Assembly (NCBI RefSeq): GCF_000472505.1
Contig: NZ_KI421429.1
Span: 1-38,738 of the forward strand
Direction: 5' to 3'
Origin: Luteimonas sp. J29
Lineage (GTDB): Bacteria > Pseudomonadota > Gammaproteobacteria > Xanthomonadales > Xanthomonadaceae
DNA length: 38,738 nt
Below the pieces are notes generated by a model. It worked only from the letters and a program-made list of their open reading frames with translations. It had not been told where the DNA came from and did no database searches. A program made the translations under genes and the position numbers. Shown piece by piece: positions 27,580 to 38,734 of the stretch (the stretch's first letter is position 1; the number at the start of each line of letters is the position of its first letter).

Positions 27580-28272
27580 TCATTCGGCGTCGCTGCTGCC
27601 CCACGGCGGCGGCGGCGGATCGACCGGACTGGACAGGTCGAACTCGATCTTGAACTCGCGCCCGCCCGGCCGGGTGAGCTCGTAGAGGAAGCGCCGGCCC
27701 GGTTCCACCTCCATCGCCCAGGTGTTCTCGACCGAGGCCTGCAGCCCCTCGCGCTCGAACAGGGCTACGGACGCGGCGTCGACCGGGAACTCCTGGCGCT
27801 GCGCGGTGCCGGGCGCGACGCTCTCGCCGCCGTACATGGTCACCGCGTCCGGGCTGCCGTCCTCGTGGCGGTGGTCGTGCTTCAGGCGCAGGCCCGGGCC
27901 GACGCGGGTCAGCACCCAGGTGCGCGAGCGGTCGTCACCGACGTGGAACGGGATCCGCAGCTCGCGCGCAGGGTCGTCGCAGCCGCGCACGTGCATGACC
28001 AGGCGCTCGCCCTCGAACGCGTCCGGCGCGGCCGGCGTCGGCGCGTTGGCCACCACCCGGCCTTCGAAGGCCTGCCCGCAGTGCGAGGCCAGCGCGGCCA
28101 TGAAGGCGTCGGCCGGCACCTCGGGGGCGGAGAAATCTTCCGCGGCGGCGTCGGCAAGGGCGGCGGGATCGCCCTTGCGCGGGCCACCGTCGGACTCGAC
28201 TTCGACCTGGAAACAGCCGGCCAGGGCGAGCGCCAGGCCGCCGGCGGCGAGGGAACGGAGGGTCGCGTGCAT
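27580..28272 (-). CDS. lipoprotein of unknown function
   Basis: A 230-residue protein I cannot assign to a family. The signal peptide ends in a lipobox, LAGC (Cys20), so it is probably outer-membrane attached. The mature part looks soluble and beta-rich, with a conserved-looking SHCGQAFEGRVV segment, VRGCDDPARELRIPFHVG, a His-rich KHDHRHEDGSPD patch and a Pro-rich tail. The cysteines in SHCG and RGCD could pair. The start at 28272 gives a normal signal; an upstream ATG at 28335 overlaps the ABC-F gene and is rejected. It lies 55 bases after the ABC-F gene. Confidence 0.8.
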   Translation of the reverse strand: MHATLRSLAAGGLALALAGCFQVEVESDGGPRKGDPAALADAAAEDFSAPEVPADAFMAALASHCGQAFEGRVVANAPTPAAPDAFEGERLVMHVRGCDDPARELRIPFHVGDDRSRTWVLTRVGPGLRLKHDHRHEDGSPDAVTMYGGESVAPGTAQRQEFPVDAASVALFEREGLQASVENTWAMEVEPGRRFLYELTRPGGREFKIEFDLSSPVDPPPPPWGSSDAE

Positions 28273-28327
28273 GGCCGCACCGTAACGGCGGCCCCCGGCA
28301 CCTGCAAGCCCGGCGCCTGGCGCGCGC

Positions 28328-30181
<1,854 letters not shown>

Positions 30182-30190
30182 GGGGCGCGG

Positions 30191-30196
30191 ATTCTA
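30191..30196 (-). promoter_or_regulatory. candidate -10 box of the ABC-F gene
   Basis: The minus strand reads TAGAAT ending 9 bases before the ATG at 30181. Normal spacing would start the mRNA about 3 bases before the ATG, giving a nearly leaderless transcript, in line with the missing Shine-Dalgarno. No good -35 is visible. Confidence 0.35.
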
Positions 30197-30331
30197 CCGG
30201 AGCGGGGCGCGGCCGGCCGGACTTATGAATTGCCGGCATGAGGCCGTGACGACATGCACTTTGGCCGCCCGGGACCCGGTTGCTACGGTGGCCGGCGCAA
30301 TCTCGACATCCCCTACCGCAGGAGTTCCCCC

Positions 30332-32731
30332 ATGAGCCGGCATCCCCTTGCCCTCGCCCTCCTCGCCGCGCTGGCCACCGCCCCCGCCCTGGCCCAGGAG
30401 GCGCCCCAGGCCACGGCCGACCGCGCCAGCACGCTCGACACCATCATCGTCACCGGCACCCGCGTGGCCGACCGCACCGTGGCCGAGTCGCAGTCGCCGA
30501 TCGACATCATCAGCAGCGAGGCGCTCCAGGCCACCGGCACCACGGAGCTGGCGACGGCGCTGTCGCGCGCCCTGCCCTCGCTGAACTTCCCGCGCCCGGC
30601 GCTGGTCGACGGCACCTCGGCGATCCGCCCGGCGCAGCTGCGCGGCCTCGCCCCCGACCAGGTGCTGGTGCTGGTCAACGGCAAGCGCCGCCATACCTCG
30701 TCGCTGCTCAACCTCAACGGCACCATCGGCCGCGGCTCGGCCCCGGTCGACCTCAACACCATCCCGGTCTCGGCGATCGACCGCGTGGAGGTGCTGCGCG
30801 ACGGCGCCTCGGCGCAGTACGGCTCGGACGCGATCGCCGGCGTGGTCAACGTCGTGCTCAAGGGTGCGCGCCAGGGCGGCAGCCTGCAGGCCCAGTACGG
30901 CGGCTACTCCGCTGGCGACGGCAAGCAGTCGCAGCTCTCCGGCGACGCCGGCCTGGCGCTCGGCGACGACCGTGGCTTCCTGCACCTGTCGGCCCAGCTC
31001 GGCCAGCAGGACCACACCAACCGCGCGCGTCCGTTCGCCGGCACCCCCGGCCCGACCCAGCCCGAGCCCGGGCAGAAGGCGTTCGTGATCGGCGAGCCCG
31101 AGGTCGACGCCGGCGCGGTCGCCTTCAACCTCGACTATGCCCTGGGCGAGCACGTCTCGGCCTACGCCTTCGGCAGCGCCAGCAACCGCGACATCACCTC
31201 GTTCGCGTTCTTCCGCGCCCCGGGCAACCCGACCCAGAACATCCCCTCGATCTACCCCGACGGCTTCCTGCCGGAGATCAACAACATCTCCAAGGACCGC
31301 GCGATCGTCGCCGGCCTGAAGGGTTTCACCGAGGGCGGCTGGAACTGGGACCTGAGCTACAACTACGGCTACAACCACCTCGAGTTCTACACCCGCAACA
31401 CCCTCAACGCGACGCTCGGCCCGGACTCGCCGACCGAGTTCTACGACGGCGCGCTCGAGACCACCCAGAACATCCTCAACCTCGATGTCAGCCGCCAGTT
31501 CGACTGGGGCCTGGCCTACCCGGCCACGCTCTCGTTCGGGCTCGAGGCCAGGAACGAGAAGTGGAACCAGTCGCCGGGCGAGTACGGCTCCTACGCCGAC
31601 GCCGGCCTGGGCGTGCCGGGCGCGCCGCCCGGGGCGCAGGGCTTCGGCGGCTTCGCGCCGGAGGTCTCGGGCGCCTACGACCGCGACAGCTATGCCGCCT
31701 ACGTGGGGCTGGAGGCCGACTTTACCGAGAAGTTCTCCGCCGGCGTCGCCGCCCGCTACGAGGACTTCGACGACTTCGGCAGCCAGGCCTCCGGCAAGCT
31801 CTCGGCCCGCTACGCGTTCACCGACGCGGTCGCCCTGCGCGGCACGGTGTCCTCGGGCTTCCGCGCGCCGTCGCTGGCCCAGCAGTACTTCCAGACCGTG
31901 AGCACGGTGTTCCTGCCGGGCATCCCGACCCCGTTCGAGATCCGCACCTTCCCGGCCAGCAGCGCGGTGGCCCAGGCCTTCGGCGCCGAGCCGCTGCAGC
32001 CGGAGGAATCGCTGTCCTACAGCCTGGGCCTGGTGCTGCAGCCGGCCGACGGGCTGTACGTGACGGTCGACGCCTACCAGATCGACGTCGACGACCGCAT
32101 CGCGCTCTCGTCCAACCTCACCGGCGAAGGGGTGCGCGCGCTGCTCGAGTCGCGCGGGATCTACGGCGTCAACGGCGGGCGCTACTTCACCAACGCCATC
32201 GACACCCGCACCCGCGGGGTGGACGTGGTCGGCACCTGGCGCGTGCCGCTGCAGGCCAGCACCCTGGACCTGACCGCCGGCTACAACCACACCAGGACCG
32301 AGATCACCCGCATCGCCCCGAACCCGGAGGAGCTGGAGGAAAGCGGGCTGAACCTTGAGCGCATCGACCGGGTCGAGATCGGCCGCATCGAGCAGGGCTT
32401 CCCGCGCAACAAGCTGCTGCTGGGCAGCGTCTGGAACGCGAGCCAATGGACGCTGTCGGCCACCGCCACCCGCTACGGCAGCGTGCGCACCACGCCCAAC
32501 AATCCGGAGCTGGACCAGGAGTACGGCGCCAAGTGGCTGCTGGACGTCTCGGCCAGCTACCGCCCGGACGAGCGCTGGACGCTGACCCTGGGCGCGGACA
32601 ACGTGCTCGACGAGTACCCGGACGAGAACAGCTTCGGCAACTCGACCAACGGCCAGTTCCCGTACAGCAACCTCTCGCCGTTCGGCTTCGGCGGCGCGTT
32701 CGTGTACGGCAAGGTGGGGTACCGCTGGTAA
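30332..32731 (+). CDS. TonB-dependent outer-membrane receptor
   Basis: A 799-residue receptor. A signal peptide ends near APALA-QEA (about 22). A TonB-box-like [10 protein letters not shown] follows, then a plug domain (about 45-170: [51 protein letters not shown]) and a 22-strand barrel ending in an aromatic residue (VYGKVGYRW). The ligand is not predictable: there is no iron-starvation box, and no periplasmic or ABC partner is adjacent. CAGGAG precedes the ATG at 30332. The upstream gap from the divergent ABC-F gene is 150 bases. Confidence 0.92.
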   Translation: MSRHPLALALLAALATAPALAQEAPQATADRASTLDTIIVTGTRVADRTVAESQSPIDIISSEALQATGTTELATALSRALPSLNFPRPALVDGTSAIRPAQLRGLAPDQVLVLVNGKRRHTSSLLNLNGTIGRGSAPVDLNTIPVSAIDRVEVLRDGASAQYGSDAIAGVVNVVLKGARQGGSLQAQYGGYSAGDGKQSQLSGDAGLALGDDRGFLHLSAQLGQQDHTNRARPFAGTPGPTQPEPGQKAFVIGEPEVDAGAVAFNLDYALGEHVSAYAFGSASNRDITSFAFFRAPGNPTQNIPSIYPDGFLPEINNISKDRAIVAGLKGFTEGGWNWDLSYNYGYNHLEFYTRNTLNATLGPDSPTEFYDGALETTQNILNLDVSRQFDWGLAYPATLSFGLEARNEKWNQSPGEYGSYADAGLGVPGAPPGAQGFGGFAPEVSGAYDRDSYAAYVGLEADFTEKFSAGVAARYEDFDDFGSQASGKLSARYAFTDAVALRGTVSSGFRAPSLAQQYFQTVSTVFLPGIPTPFEIRTFPASSAVAQAFGAEPLQPEESLSYSLGLVLQPADGLYVTVDAYQIDVDDRIALSSNLTGEGVRALLESRGIYGVNGGRYFTNAIDTRTRGVDVVGTWRVPLQASTLDLTAGYNHTRTEITRIAPNPEELEESGLNLERIDRVEIGRIEQGFPRNKLLLGSVWNASQWTLSATATRYGSVRTTPNNPELDQEYGAKWLLDVSASYRPDERWTLTLGADNVLDEYPDENSFGNSTNGQFPYSNLSPFGFGGAFVYGKVGYRW

Positions 32732-32869
32732 CCGCGCCACGGCCGCATCCCCCGGAGGCCCGGCCATGCCGGGCCTCCGCATTTGCGGCGGCCGGAAACA
32801 CGGCCGAGTTTGCCCGCGACCGGCCCGTTCGGCGACACTGCGTCCCCGGAAGCGACGATTCGATGCTCG

Positions 32870-34609
32870 ATGCACCATGACACCAGCCTGATCAGCATCG
32901 TCGCGGTTGGCCTTGCCATTGCCTTCGTGCTCGGCGCGCTGGCCAACCGGCTGCGCATGTCCCCGCTGGTGGGCTACCTGGCGGCGGGGATCATCGTCGG
33001 GCCGTTCACGCCCGGCTTCGTGGCCGACCAGGAGCTGGCCAACCAGCTGGCCGAGATCGGCGTGATGCTGCTGATGTTCGGCGTCGGCCTGCACTTCTCG
33101 CTCAAGGACCTGATGGAGGTCAAGGCGATCGCGATCCCCGGCGCGGTCGCGCAGATCGCCGTGGCCACGTTCCTGGGCTGGGCCATGTCGGCGGCTCTGG
33201 GCTGGCCGACGCTGCACGGCGTGGTGTTCGGCTTCTCGCTGGCCACCGCCAGCACCGTGGTGCTGCTGCGGGCGATGGAGGAACGGCGCCTGCTCGATAC
33301 CACCCGCGGGCGGATCGCGGTGGGCTGGCTGATCGTCGAGGACCTGGCCTGCGTGATCGCCCTGGTGATGATGCCGGTGATGGCCGACATCTTCGTCGGC
33401 ACCGAGGGCACGGCGCCGCCGACCCTGCGGATGGTCGCCACCACGGTGCTGTGGACCCTGCTCAAGGTCGCCGCGTTCGTGGCGGTGATGCTGGTGGTGG
33501 GCCGCCGCGCCATCCCGGCCCTGCTCGAGCGCATCGCGGGCACCGGCTCGCGCGAGCTGTTCACCCTGTCGGTGCTGGCGATCGCGCTGGGCATCGCGTT
33601 CGGCTCGGCGCTGCTGTTCGGCGTGTCGTTCGCGCTGGGCGCGTTCTTCGCCGGCATGCTGCTCAACGAGTCCGAGCTCAGCCACAAGGCGGCCAACGAC
33701 TCGCTGCCGCTGCGCGACGCGTTCGCGGTGCTGTTCTTCGTCTCGGTCGGGATGCTGTTCGACCCCTCGATCCTGGTGCAGCGTCCGCTGGAGGTGCTGG
33801 CCACCGCGTCGATCATCCTGTTCGGCAAGTCTGCGGCGGCGTACTTCATCGTCCGCGCCTTCGGCCATCCCAACCAGACCGCGCTCACGATCTCGTGCAG
33901 CCTGGCCCAGATCGGCGAGTTCGCGTTCATCATCGCCGGGCTCGGAGTGTCGCTGGGGATGATGTCGGGCGAGGAGCAGTCGCTGGTGCTGGCCGGCGCG
34001 CTGATCTCGATCATGCTCAACCCGATGATCTTCCGCATGCTCGACCGCCGGCTGGCCAGGCAGAAGGCGGCCGCGGAAGCGGCGGCGGCGGCCGCGCCGC
34101 ACGAGGACCCGGCCGAACGCCCGGTGCTCGCGGTCAACGACCACACCATCGTGGTCGGCTACGGCCGGGTCGGCCGCCAGCTGGCGCTGCTGCTGCGCGA
34201 CCGCGGCGTCCCGGTCGTGGTGGTGGAGGAAGAAGCCGACCTGACCCAGCGCGCGCGCGAGGAAGGGCTGCTGGTGGTGCGCGGCAACGTCGCCTCCGAG
34301 CCGGTGATGCTCGAGGCCGTGCCCGAACGCGCGCGCCTGGCCGTGTTCGCGATCCCGCGTGCGCTCGAGGCCGGCGAGACCATCGAGCGGATGAAGGCGA
34401 TCAACCCGGCGCTGACCGTGCTGGCGCGCGCCCACAGCGAGGCCGAGGTGCGGCACCTGCTCCAGCACGGCGCCGACGGCGCGGTGCTGGCCGAGCGCGA
34501 GCTGGCTTTCTCGCTGGCCGAGATGGTGATGTCCACCCCGCCCTACCGCCCGGCGCGCAAGGCCAGCGACGACGACGCGCCGAGCGACCCCGCGCCCGCC
34601 GCGGCCTGA
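32870..34609 (+). CDS. YbaL/KefB-type cation:proton antiporter with RCK domain
   Basis: A 579-residue inner-membrane protein of the CPA2 family. The start at 32870 (MHHDTSLISIVAVGLAIAF) matches YbaL homologues, so the extra 29 residues from ATG 32783 are rejected. About twelve membrane helices (8-380) include MLLMFGVGLHFSLKDL and the ion-path QIGEFAFIIAGLG. An Ala/Glu-rich linker leads to an RCK-N domain with NAD-binding HTIVVGYGRVGRQLA. The family exchanges potassium or other cations for protons. cobB follows 11 bases after the stop and is likely co-transcribed. Confidence 0.9.
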   Translation: MHHDTSLISIVAVGLAIAFVLGALANRLRMSPLVGYLAAGIIVGPFTPGFVADQELANQLAEIGVMLLMFGVGLHFSLKDLMEVKAIAIPGAVAQIAVATFLGWAMSAALGWPTLHGVVFGFSLATASTVVLLRAMEERRLLDTTRGRIAVGWLIVEDLACVIALVMMPVMADIFVGTEGTAPPTLRMVATTVLWTLLKVAAFVAVMLVVGRRAIPALLERIAGTGSRELFTLSVLAIALGIAFGSALLFGVSFALGAFFAGMLLNESELSHKAANDSLPLRDAFAVLFFVSVGMLFDPSILVQRPLEVLATASIILFGKSAAAYFIVRAFGHPNQTALTISCSLAQIGEFAFIIAGLGVSLGMMSGEEQSLVLAGALISIMLNPMIFRMLDRRLARQKAAAEAAAAAAPHEDPAERPVLAVNDHTIVVGYGRVGRQLALLLRDRGVPVVVVEEEADLTQRAREEGLLVVRGNVASEPVMLEAVPERARLAVFAIPRALEAGETIERMKAINPALTVLARAHSEAEVRHLLQHGADGAVLAERELAFSLAEMVMSTPPYRPARKASDDDAPSDPAPAAA

Positions 34610-34620
34610 AGCCGCGCGGC

Positions 34621-35343
34621 ATGCACACGGTCTTCCTCACCGGCGCGGGGATGTCCGCCGAGAGCGGCGTCCCGACCTTCCGCGACGCGCTCACCGGCCT
34701 GTGGGCGCGGTTCGACGCCGAGCGCCTGGCGACGCCGGTGGCCTTCCGCCGGGATCCCGCGCTGTGCTGGGGCTGGTACCGGTGGCGCGCCGCGCTGGTC
34801 CGCCGTGCCGCGCCCAACGCCGGCCACCTCGCGATCGCGGCCCACGCCGATGCCGGGCACGCGGTCGCCGTCGTCACCCAGAACGTCGACGACCTGCACG
34901 AGCGCGCCGGCTCGCGCGACGTGGTCCACCTGCACGGCAGCCTGTTCGCGTCGCGCTGCCTTGACTGCGGCCACGTGGAGTCGCCCGATCCGATCCTCGA
35001 GCGCCTCGATGCCGTACCGGCCGATGGCACCCGCGAGGCGCCCCCGCCGTGCCCGCGCTGCGGCGGCGCGTTCCGCCCCGGCGTGGTCTGGTTCGGCGAG
35101 GCGCTGCCGGAAGACGCCTGGCAGCGGGCCTGCGAGCTCGTGTCCCGCTGCGCGCTGCTGGTGGTGGTCGGCACCTCGGGCCTGGTCCACCCGGCCGCCT
35201 CGCTTCCGCGGCTGGCGCGCGAATGCGGCGCACGGGTGGTGGAGATCAACCCGGTGGACAGCGCCGTGAGCGCGCTCGCCCACGAATGGATCCGGATGCC
35301 GGCCGCGACCGGCATCCCCACCCTGCTCGCGCGACTGGACTGA
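34621..35343 (+). CDS. NAD-dependent protein deacylase, CobB-type sirtuin
   Basis: A 240-residue class III sirtuin. Motifs are LTGAGMSAESGVPTFR (NAD binding), TQNVDDLHERAG, catalytic His105 in LHGSL, and zinc cysteines Cys113, Cys116, Cys144 and Cys147 (CLDC, CPRC). Tyr53 and Arg56 (WYRWR) match the Y-x-x-R pair that lets SIRT5 and CobB remove succinyl and malonyl groups. It lies 11 bases after the antiporter gene and ends 3 bases before the end of convergent metY. Confidence 0.9.
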   Translation: MHTVFLTGAGMSAESGVPTFRDALTGLWARFDAERLATPVAFRRDPALCWGWYRWRAALVRRAAPNAGHLAIAAHADAGHAVAVVTQNVDDLHERAGSRDVVHLHGSLFASRCLDCGHVESPDPILERLDAVPADGTREAPPPCPRCGGAFRPGVVWFGEALPEDAWQRACELVSRCALLVVVGTSGLVHPAASLPRLARECGARVVEINPVDSAVSALAHEWIRMPAATGIPTLLARLD

Positions 35344-35346
35344 GGC

Positions 35347-36642
35347 TCAGGCCCGGTCCAGCGCCTGGTCGAGGTCGGCGACCAGGTCGTCGATGTGCTC
35401 GATGCCCACGCACAGGCGCACGGTGTCCTCGCTGACGCCGGCCTTCTCCAGTTCCTCCGGCGAGAGCTGGCGATGCGTGGTCGAGGCCGGATGCGTGGCC
35501 AGCGAACGCGTGTCGCCGATGTTCACCAGGCGGGTGAACAGCTGCAGCGCGTCGAGGAAGCGCGCGCCCGCCTCGCGCCCGCCGGGCAGGCCGAAGGTGA
35601 GCAGGCCCGACGCCCCACCGTCGCGGAAGTACTTCCTGGCCAGCGCGTGGTCGGGGTGGTCTTCCAGGCCCGCGTAGCTGACCCAGGCCACCTTCGGGTG
35701 TTGCTTCAGGTGGCGCGCCACCGCCAGCGTGTTGGCGTTGATGCGGTCCATGCGCAGGGCGAGCGTCTCGATGCCCTGCAGGATCAGGAACGCGTTGAAC
35801 GGCGACAGCGCCGCGCCGGTGTTGCGCAGCGGCACCACGCGGGCACGGCCGATGAACGCGGCCGGCCCGAGCGCCTCGGTATAGACCACGCCGTGGTAGC
35901 TCACGTCCGGCTCGTTCAGGCGCGGGAAGCGCTTGGCGTGCTCGGCCCACGGGAAGCGGCCGGAATCGACGATCGCGCCGCCGATGCTGTTGCCGTGGCC
36001 GCCGAGGTACTTGGTCAGCGAGTGCACCACGATGTCGGCGCCGAAGTCGATCGGCCGCAGCAGGTAGGGGGTGGGCACCGTATTGTCGACGATCAGCGGC
36101 ACCCCGCGCGCGTGCGCGACCCTGGCCACCGCCTCGATGTCGGTGATGTTGCCAAGCGGGTTGCCGATCGACTCGACGAACACCGCCTTGGTGCGCTCGT
36201 CGATCAGGGCGTCGAACGAGGCCGGGTCGCGATGGTCGGCGAAGCGGACCTGGATCCCGAACTGCGGCAGGGTGTGCGCGAACAGGTTGTAGGTGCCACC
36301 GTAGAGCGCCGACGAGGACACGATGTTGTCGCCGGCCTCGGAGATGGTCTGGATGGCGTAGGTGATCGCGGCCTGGCCCGAGGCCAGCGCCAGCGCCCCG
36401 ACGCCGCCCTCCAGCGCCGCGAGCCGCTGCTCGAGCACGTCGGTGGTCGGGTTCATGATCCGGGTGTAGATGTTGCCCGGGACCTTGAGGTCGAACAGGT
36501 CGGCGCCGTGCTGGGTGTTGTCGAAGGCGTAGGCGACCGTCTGGTAGATCGGCACCGCCACCGCGCGGGTGGTCGGGTCGGGTCGGTAACCGCCGTGGAC
36601 GGCGATGGTCTCGGGCTTCCAGTTCTGCTGTTCGTCGGACAT
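35347..36642 (-). CDS. O-acetylhomoserine sulfhydrylase (MetY-like, PLP enzyme)
   Basis: A 431-residue Cys/Met metabolism PLP-dependent enzyme. The PLP lysine is Lys211 in [11 protein letters not shown]. Other family segments are [34 protein letters not shown] (phosphate-binding Tyr/Arg) and [15 protein letters not shown]. The length of about 430 residues and the [13 protein letters not shown] form fit O-acetylhomoserine aminocarboxypropyltransferase (MetY) better than cystathionine synthase/lyase (about 380-400). It would join sulfide with O-acetylhomoserine to make homocysteine. No metX is nearby. It converges with cobB. Confidence 0.88.
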   Translation of the reverse strand: MSDEQQNWKPETIAVHGGYRPDPTTRAVAVPIYQTVAYAFDNTQHGADLFDLKVPGNIYTRIMNPTTDVLEQRLAALEGGVGALALASGQAAITYAIQTISEAGDNIVSSSALYGGTYNLFAHTLPQFGIQVRFADHRDPASFDALIDERTKAVFVESIGNPLGNITDIEAVARVAHARGVPLIVDNTVPTPYLLRPIDFGADIVVHSLTKYLGGHGNSIGGAIVDSGRFPWAEHAKRFPRLNEPDVSYHGVVYTEALGPAAFIGRARVVPLRNTGAALSPFNAFLILQGIETLALRMDRINANTLAVARHLKQHPKVAWVSYAGLEDHPDHALARKYFRDGGASGLLTFGLPGGREAGARFLDALQLFTRLVNIGDTRSLATHPASTTHRQLSPEELEKAGVSEDTVRLCVGIEHIDDLVADLDQALDRA

Positions 36643-36691
36643 GCGCGGCTCGTGCGGGTCGTGGTGCGAAGACCACGAAGATAGCCGCTGG

Positions 36692-36703
36692 CGCGACGTC
36701 GCG
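36692..36703. promoter_or_regulatory. 12-bp palindrome upstream of metY
   Basis: CGCGACGTCGCG is a perfect palindrome 50 bases before the metY ATG. A weak -10-like TATCTT lies at 36678-36683 (minus strand), which would put the palindrome between -10 and -35, a typical repressor site. In such GC-rich DNA it may be chance. Confidence 0.3.
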
Positions 36704-36900
36704 GACGCATGGTTTCAGCGCCAACAGATTCCCGGTCGGCATGAGCACATGTCGCAGGATGCGGATCCCCGGTCCATCGCGCGCGCCGGATGTGCGGACC
36801 GGTGCGCCGCACGACGCTGCGGACGAGGCATCGTCACAAGGCTTGGCGGCGGTCGCGGGATGGCGTCGCCGATGTGCCAGGCGCCGTTCCCGGACTGCAT

Positions 36901-36940
36901 TGCCCCCACCCCAACCATCCCCCGCACGCGGGGAAGGGAG
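36901..36940. repeat. GC-rich repeat unit, copy 1
   Basis: Bases 36901-36929 are identical at 28 of 29 positions to 37055-37083 (TGCCCCCACCCCAACC core). The unit continues into a short hairpin (CCCCGC-AC-GCGGGG, 36920-36933). It is related to the palindromic repeat at 22917-22953. Confidence 0.75.
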
Positions 36941-36989
36941 TGACGCGTGGCGGGGAAAGGCCTGGACGATTCCTGCGCCGCGTTCGGCC

Positions 36990-37014
36990 CCTCCCCCCCG
37001 CCTGCGGGGGGAGG
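36990..37014. repeat. C/G-rich inverted repeat
   Basis: A stem of about 11 bp with one bulge (CCTCCCCCC...GGGGGGAGG) around a short loop lies between the two direct copies. It looks like the hairpin part of the same repeat family. Confidence 0.55.
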
Positions 37015-37054
37015 CTGGGACGGGGGCAACGCCCGGATCGCATCGCTGACCGGC

Positions 37055-37083
37055 TGCCCCCACCCCAACCGTCCCCCGCACGC
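37055..37083. repeat. GC-rich repeat unit, copy 2
   Basis: A direct copy of 36901-36929 with one difference (A to G), 154 bases away. After the shared GCACGC the copies diverge, so this one lacks the closing arm of the hairpin. Confidence 0.75.
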
Positions 37084-37357
37084 TGCACACCGGGGGCATG
37101 GCCCCACGCCAGCTCCCCGTGCTGGCACCGCGCCCCGCGGCTTGCGTATGCTGCCGGGGTCCTGGACGGGCCGGGGATGGCCGGTCCCGGATCCCGCGCC
37201 GTCGACATCCTGGCCCACCGGGCCGGACGGGTCGCCACGGCAGGGACGCGATTCCACACCTGGGGCGTCTGCATTGGGGGATGCGGGCGACCGGCGTCGA
37301 CGGGCGAGTTGCAGGCCTGTCGCCGGGCCTCGAACGCACGCCCCCGGGGAGAACTCG

Positions 37358-38677
37358 ATGCATCCACCAAGAGCCGCTACTTCGCGTCGCGCCGCGGCGC
37401 GCTTCCTGCTGGTCCTGCTGTGCGCGGCCTCCGCGCCGGCGCTGTGCAATCCGGTGCCCGAGCACACGCGGCGCGCCGCCGTCTGGGCCATCGCCGACGA
37501 CGGCGCGCCCGGCAGCCGCAACCCCGTCGAGCTGGTCGGCATCCACGACCTGGTACCGCCCAATCCCTTCGAGAAGCAGGCGCCCTACGCCCTGACCTAC
37601 GACACCGAGGCCGCGCGCAACGGCGTGCCGCCCCACCAGCGCGTGGTCGGCCACGTGCGCTACAAGTGCTACGAGCAGGTCAAGCGCGTCGACCTGGTGC
37701 AGTACGAAACGGCGGACGGCAGCGTCGTCCATGTCGAATCGAAGCCTGGCGCCTGGGAGCCGGTGGGATCGCACGAGGCCCTGCTCCGGATCGCCTGCGA
37801 CTGGCAGACCGGCAACGGCGGCGTGGCGGGCGAGCCGCTGGCGGATCTCGAAGCCCGCTTCCTGCAGGCGCGCGGGGCGAGCGGCCCGCCTCCCGCCATC
37901 ATCGGCCCCGGGCAGGCCGGCGCACGCCAGCCGCGGTCGGGGGACGGGCACGACGACTTCGGTCCGCGCGGTCTGTATCCGGCCGAGGACGCCTGGGAAC
38001 GCAATTGGTTCCTCGTCCAGCACGCGATGGACGTCGCCACGATCGGACTGGAGGACGCCGACAGCGGGAAAGGCGGCTTCCGCGGGTACACGGTGTTCAT
38101 GGTCCTGGACAAGCCGGGCGAGCACGGCGGGTGGTATCTGGAAAGCAGGCTCCTCGCCGATTGCAACACGCGCCGGATGCGCCTGAGCGACGGGGTCGTG
38201 ATGAAGGATTTCCGGACGCCGGATCCCGACTGGAAGTTTGAAGAAGTCCCGGAGCGGGAGATACCGAATGAGATGCTCGCCGCGCTGTGCCCCACAGGGG
38301 CGCGGTCCGGGTCGGACCTGTACCCCAAGCAGAACCTCATCTCGGCCGTGGTGAAGGCGCGACGCGATCACGGCCTGCGTGTCCCGCAGGATCCCAGGGC
38401 GGTGGAGTTCTGCGCCATGTACGCGGGGGACGAGCCCGGGCGCGTGATGCATGTCGCCCTGAGCGGAGCCCTGCCGATCGGCGCCTCCGCGCCGGACGAG
38501 GCCATCGGTCGCTGGCTCGGCGCGAGAGCGGGCGTGCAGCAGGTCGAGGGCGAGTGCATTCCCACCGCGCTCGACACGGTCGGTCGCGAGCGCGCGCACT
38601 ACCTCACCATGCTCCTGGAGTCCGCGCGCAGCGAGGGCAAGCGGGTCATCGTCCACACGCAGGACTGGAAGCCCTGA
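37358..38677 (+). CDS. secreted protein with internal duplication (surface-adhesin E-like)
   Basis: A 439-residue exported protein. A twin-basic N terminus and hydrophobic core (FLLVLLCAASAPA) form a signal peptide ending near residue 30. Two related units are visible: unit 1 at about 41-148 (Trp43, Cys104, Cys147) and unit 2 at about 214-312 (Trp217, Cys269, Cys311; LESRLLADCNTRRMRLSDG). A third pair (Cys352, Cys400) may mark a diverged unit. The unit resembles the small surface-adhesin protein E fold, but I cannot confirm it by eye. GGGGAGAA precedes the ATG at 37358; the frame stays open upstream through repeat DNA without meaning. Confidence 0.75.
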   Translation: MHPPRAATSRRAAARFLLVLLCAASAPALCNPVPEHTRRAAVWAIADDGAPGSRNPVELVGIHDLVPPNPFEKQAPYALTYDTEAARNGVPPHQRVVGHVRYKCYEQVKRVDLVQYETADGSVVHVESKPGAWEPVGSHEALLRIACDWQTGNGGVAGEPLADLEARFLQARGASGPPPAIIGPGQAGARQPRSGDGHDDFGPRGLYPAEDAWERNWFLVQHAMDVATIGLEDADSGKGGFRGYTVFMVLDKPGEHGGWYLESRLLADCNTRRMRLSDGVVMKDFRTPDPDWKFEEVPEREIPNEMLAALCPTGARSGSDLYPKQNLISAVVKARRDHGLRVPQDPRAVEFCAMYAGDEPGRVMHVALSGALPIGASAPDEAIGRWLGARAGVQQVEGECIPTALDTVGRERAHYLTMLLESARSEGKRVIVHTQDWKP

Positions 38678-38704
38678 CGGGAGCCAGCGGCATAGCCGCG
38701 TGGT

Positions 38705-38734
38705 CCCGGATGCGCTTCGCTTATCCGGGCTACG
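38705..38734. repeat. REP-like palindromic element at the window end
   Basis: CCCGGAT (38705-38711) and ATCCGGG (38723-38729) are arms around GCGCTTCGC, followed by CTACG. The sequence style, a GTAGCCCGGAT-type palindrome on the minus strand, is common between genes in gamma-proteobacteria. It lies 27 bases after the last gene. A second arm may lie beyond the window. Confidence 0.7.

Larger units (their letters stand above)
36643..37357. other. 715-base intergenic region with repeats
   Basis: No supported gene lies here. Near metY is a hairpin (36660-36677, stem CGTGGT/ACCACG) and a 12-bp palindrome (36692-36703). Between 36901 and 37083 are three GC-rich repeat units. Open frames crossing the region are Arg/Pro-rich and have no family signal. 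The last 260 bases before 37358 show nothing I can name, apart from GGGGAGAA serving as a ribosome binding site at the end. Confidence 0.6.

Noticed and set aside
30194..34468. A 1424-codon open frame antisense to the TonB receptor and antiporter genes
   Set aside because: Its translation is Arg/Ala/His/Asp-rich with no domain signal, and it runs opposite two clear genes. Long antisense frames are expected at this GC content.
36643..36740. SAM or SAH riboswitch before metY
   Set aside because: The leader is short and only a 6-bp hairpin is visible; no known riboswitch core can be matched.
36901..37083. CRISPR array
   Set aside because: There are only two direct copies with unequal, structured flanks, no regular spacers and no cas genes.
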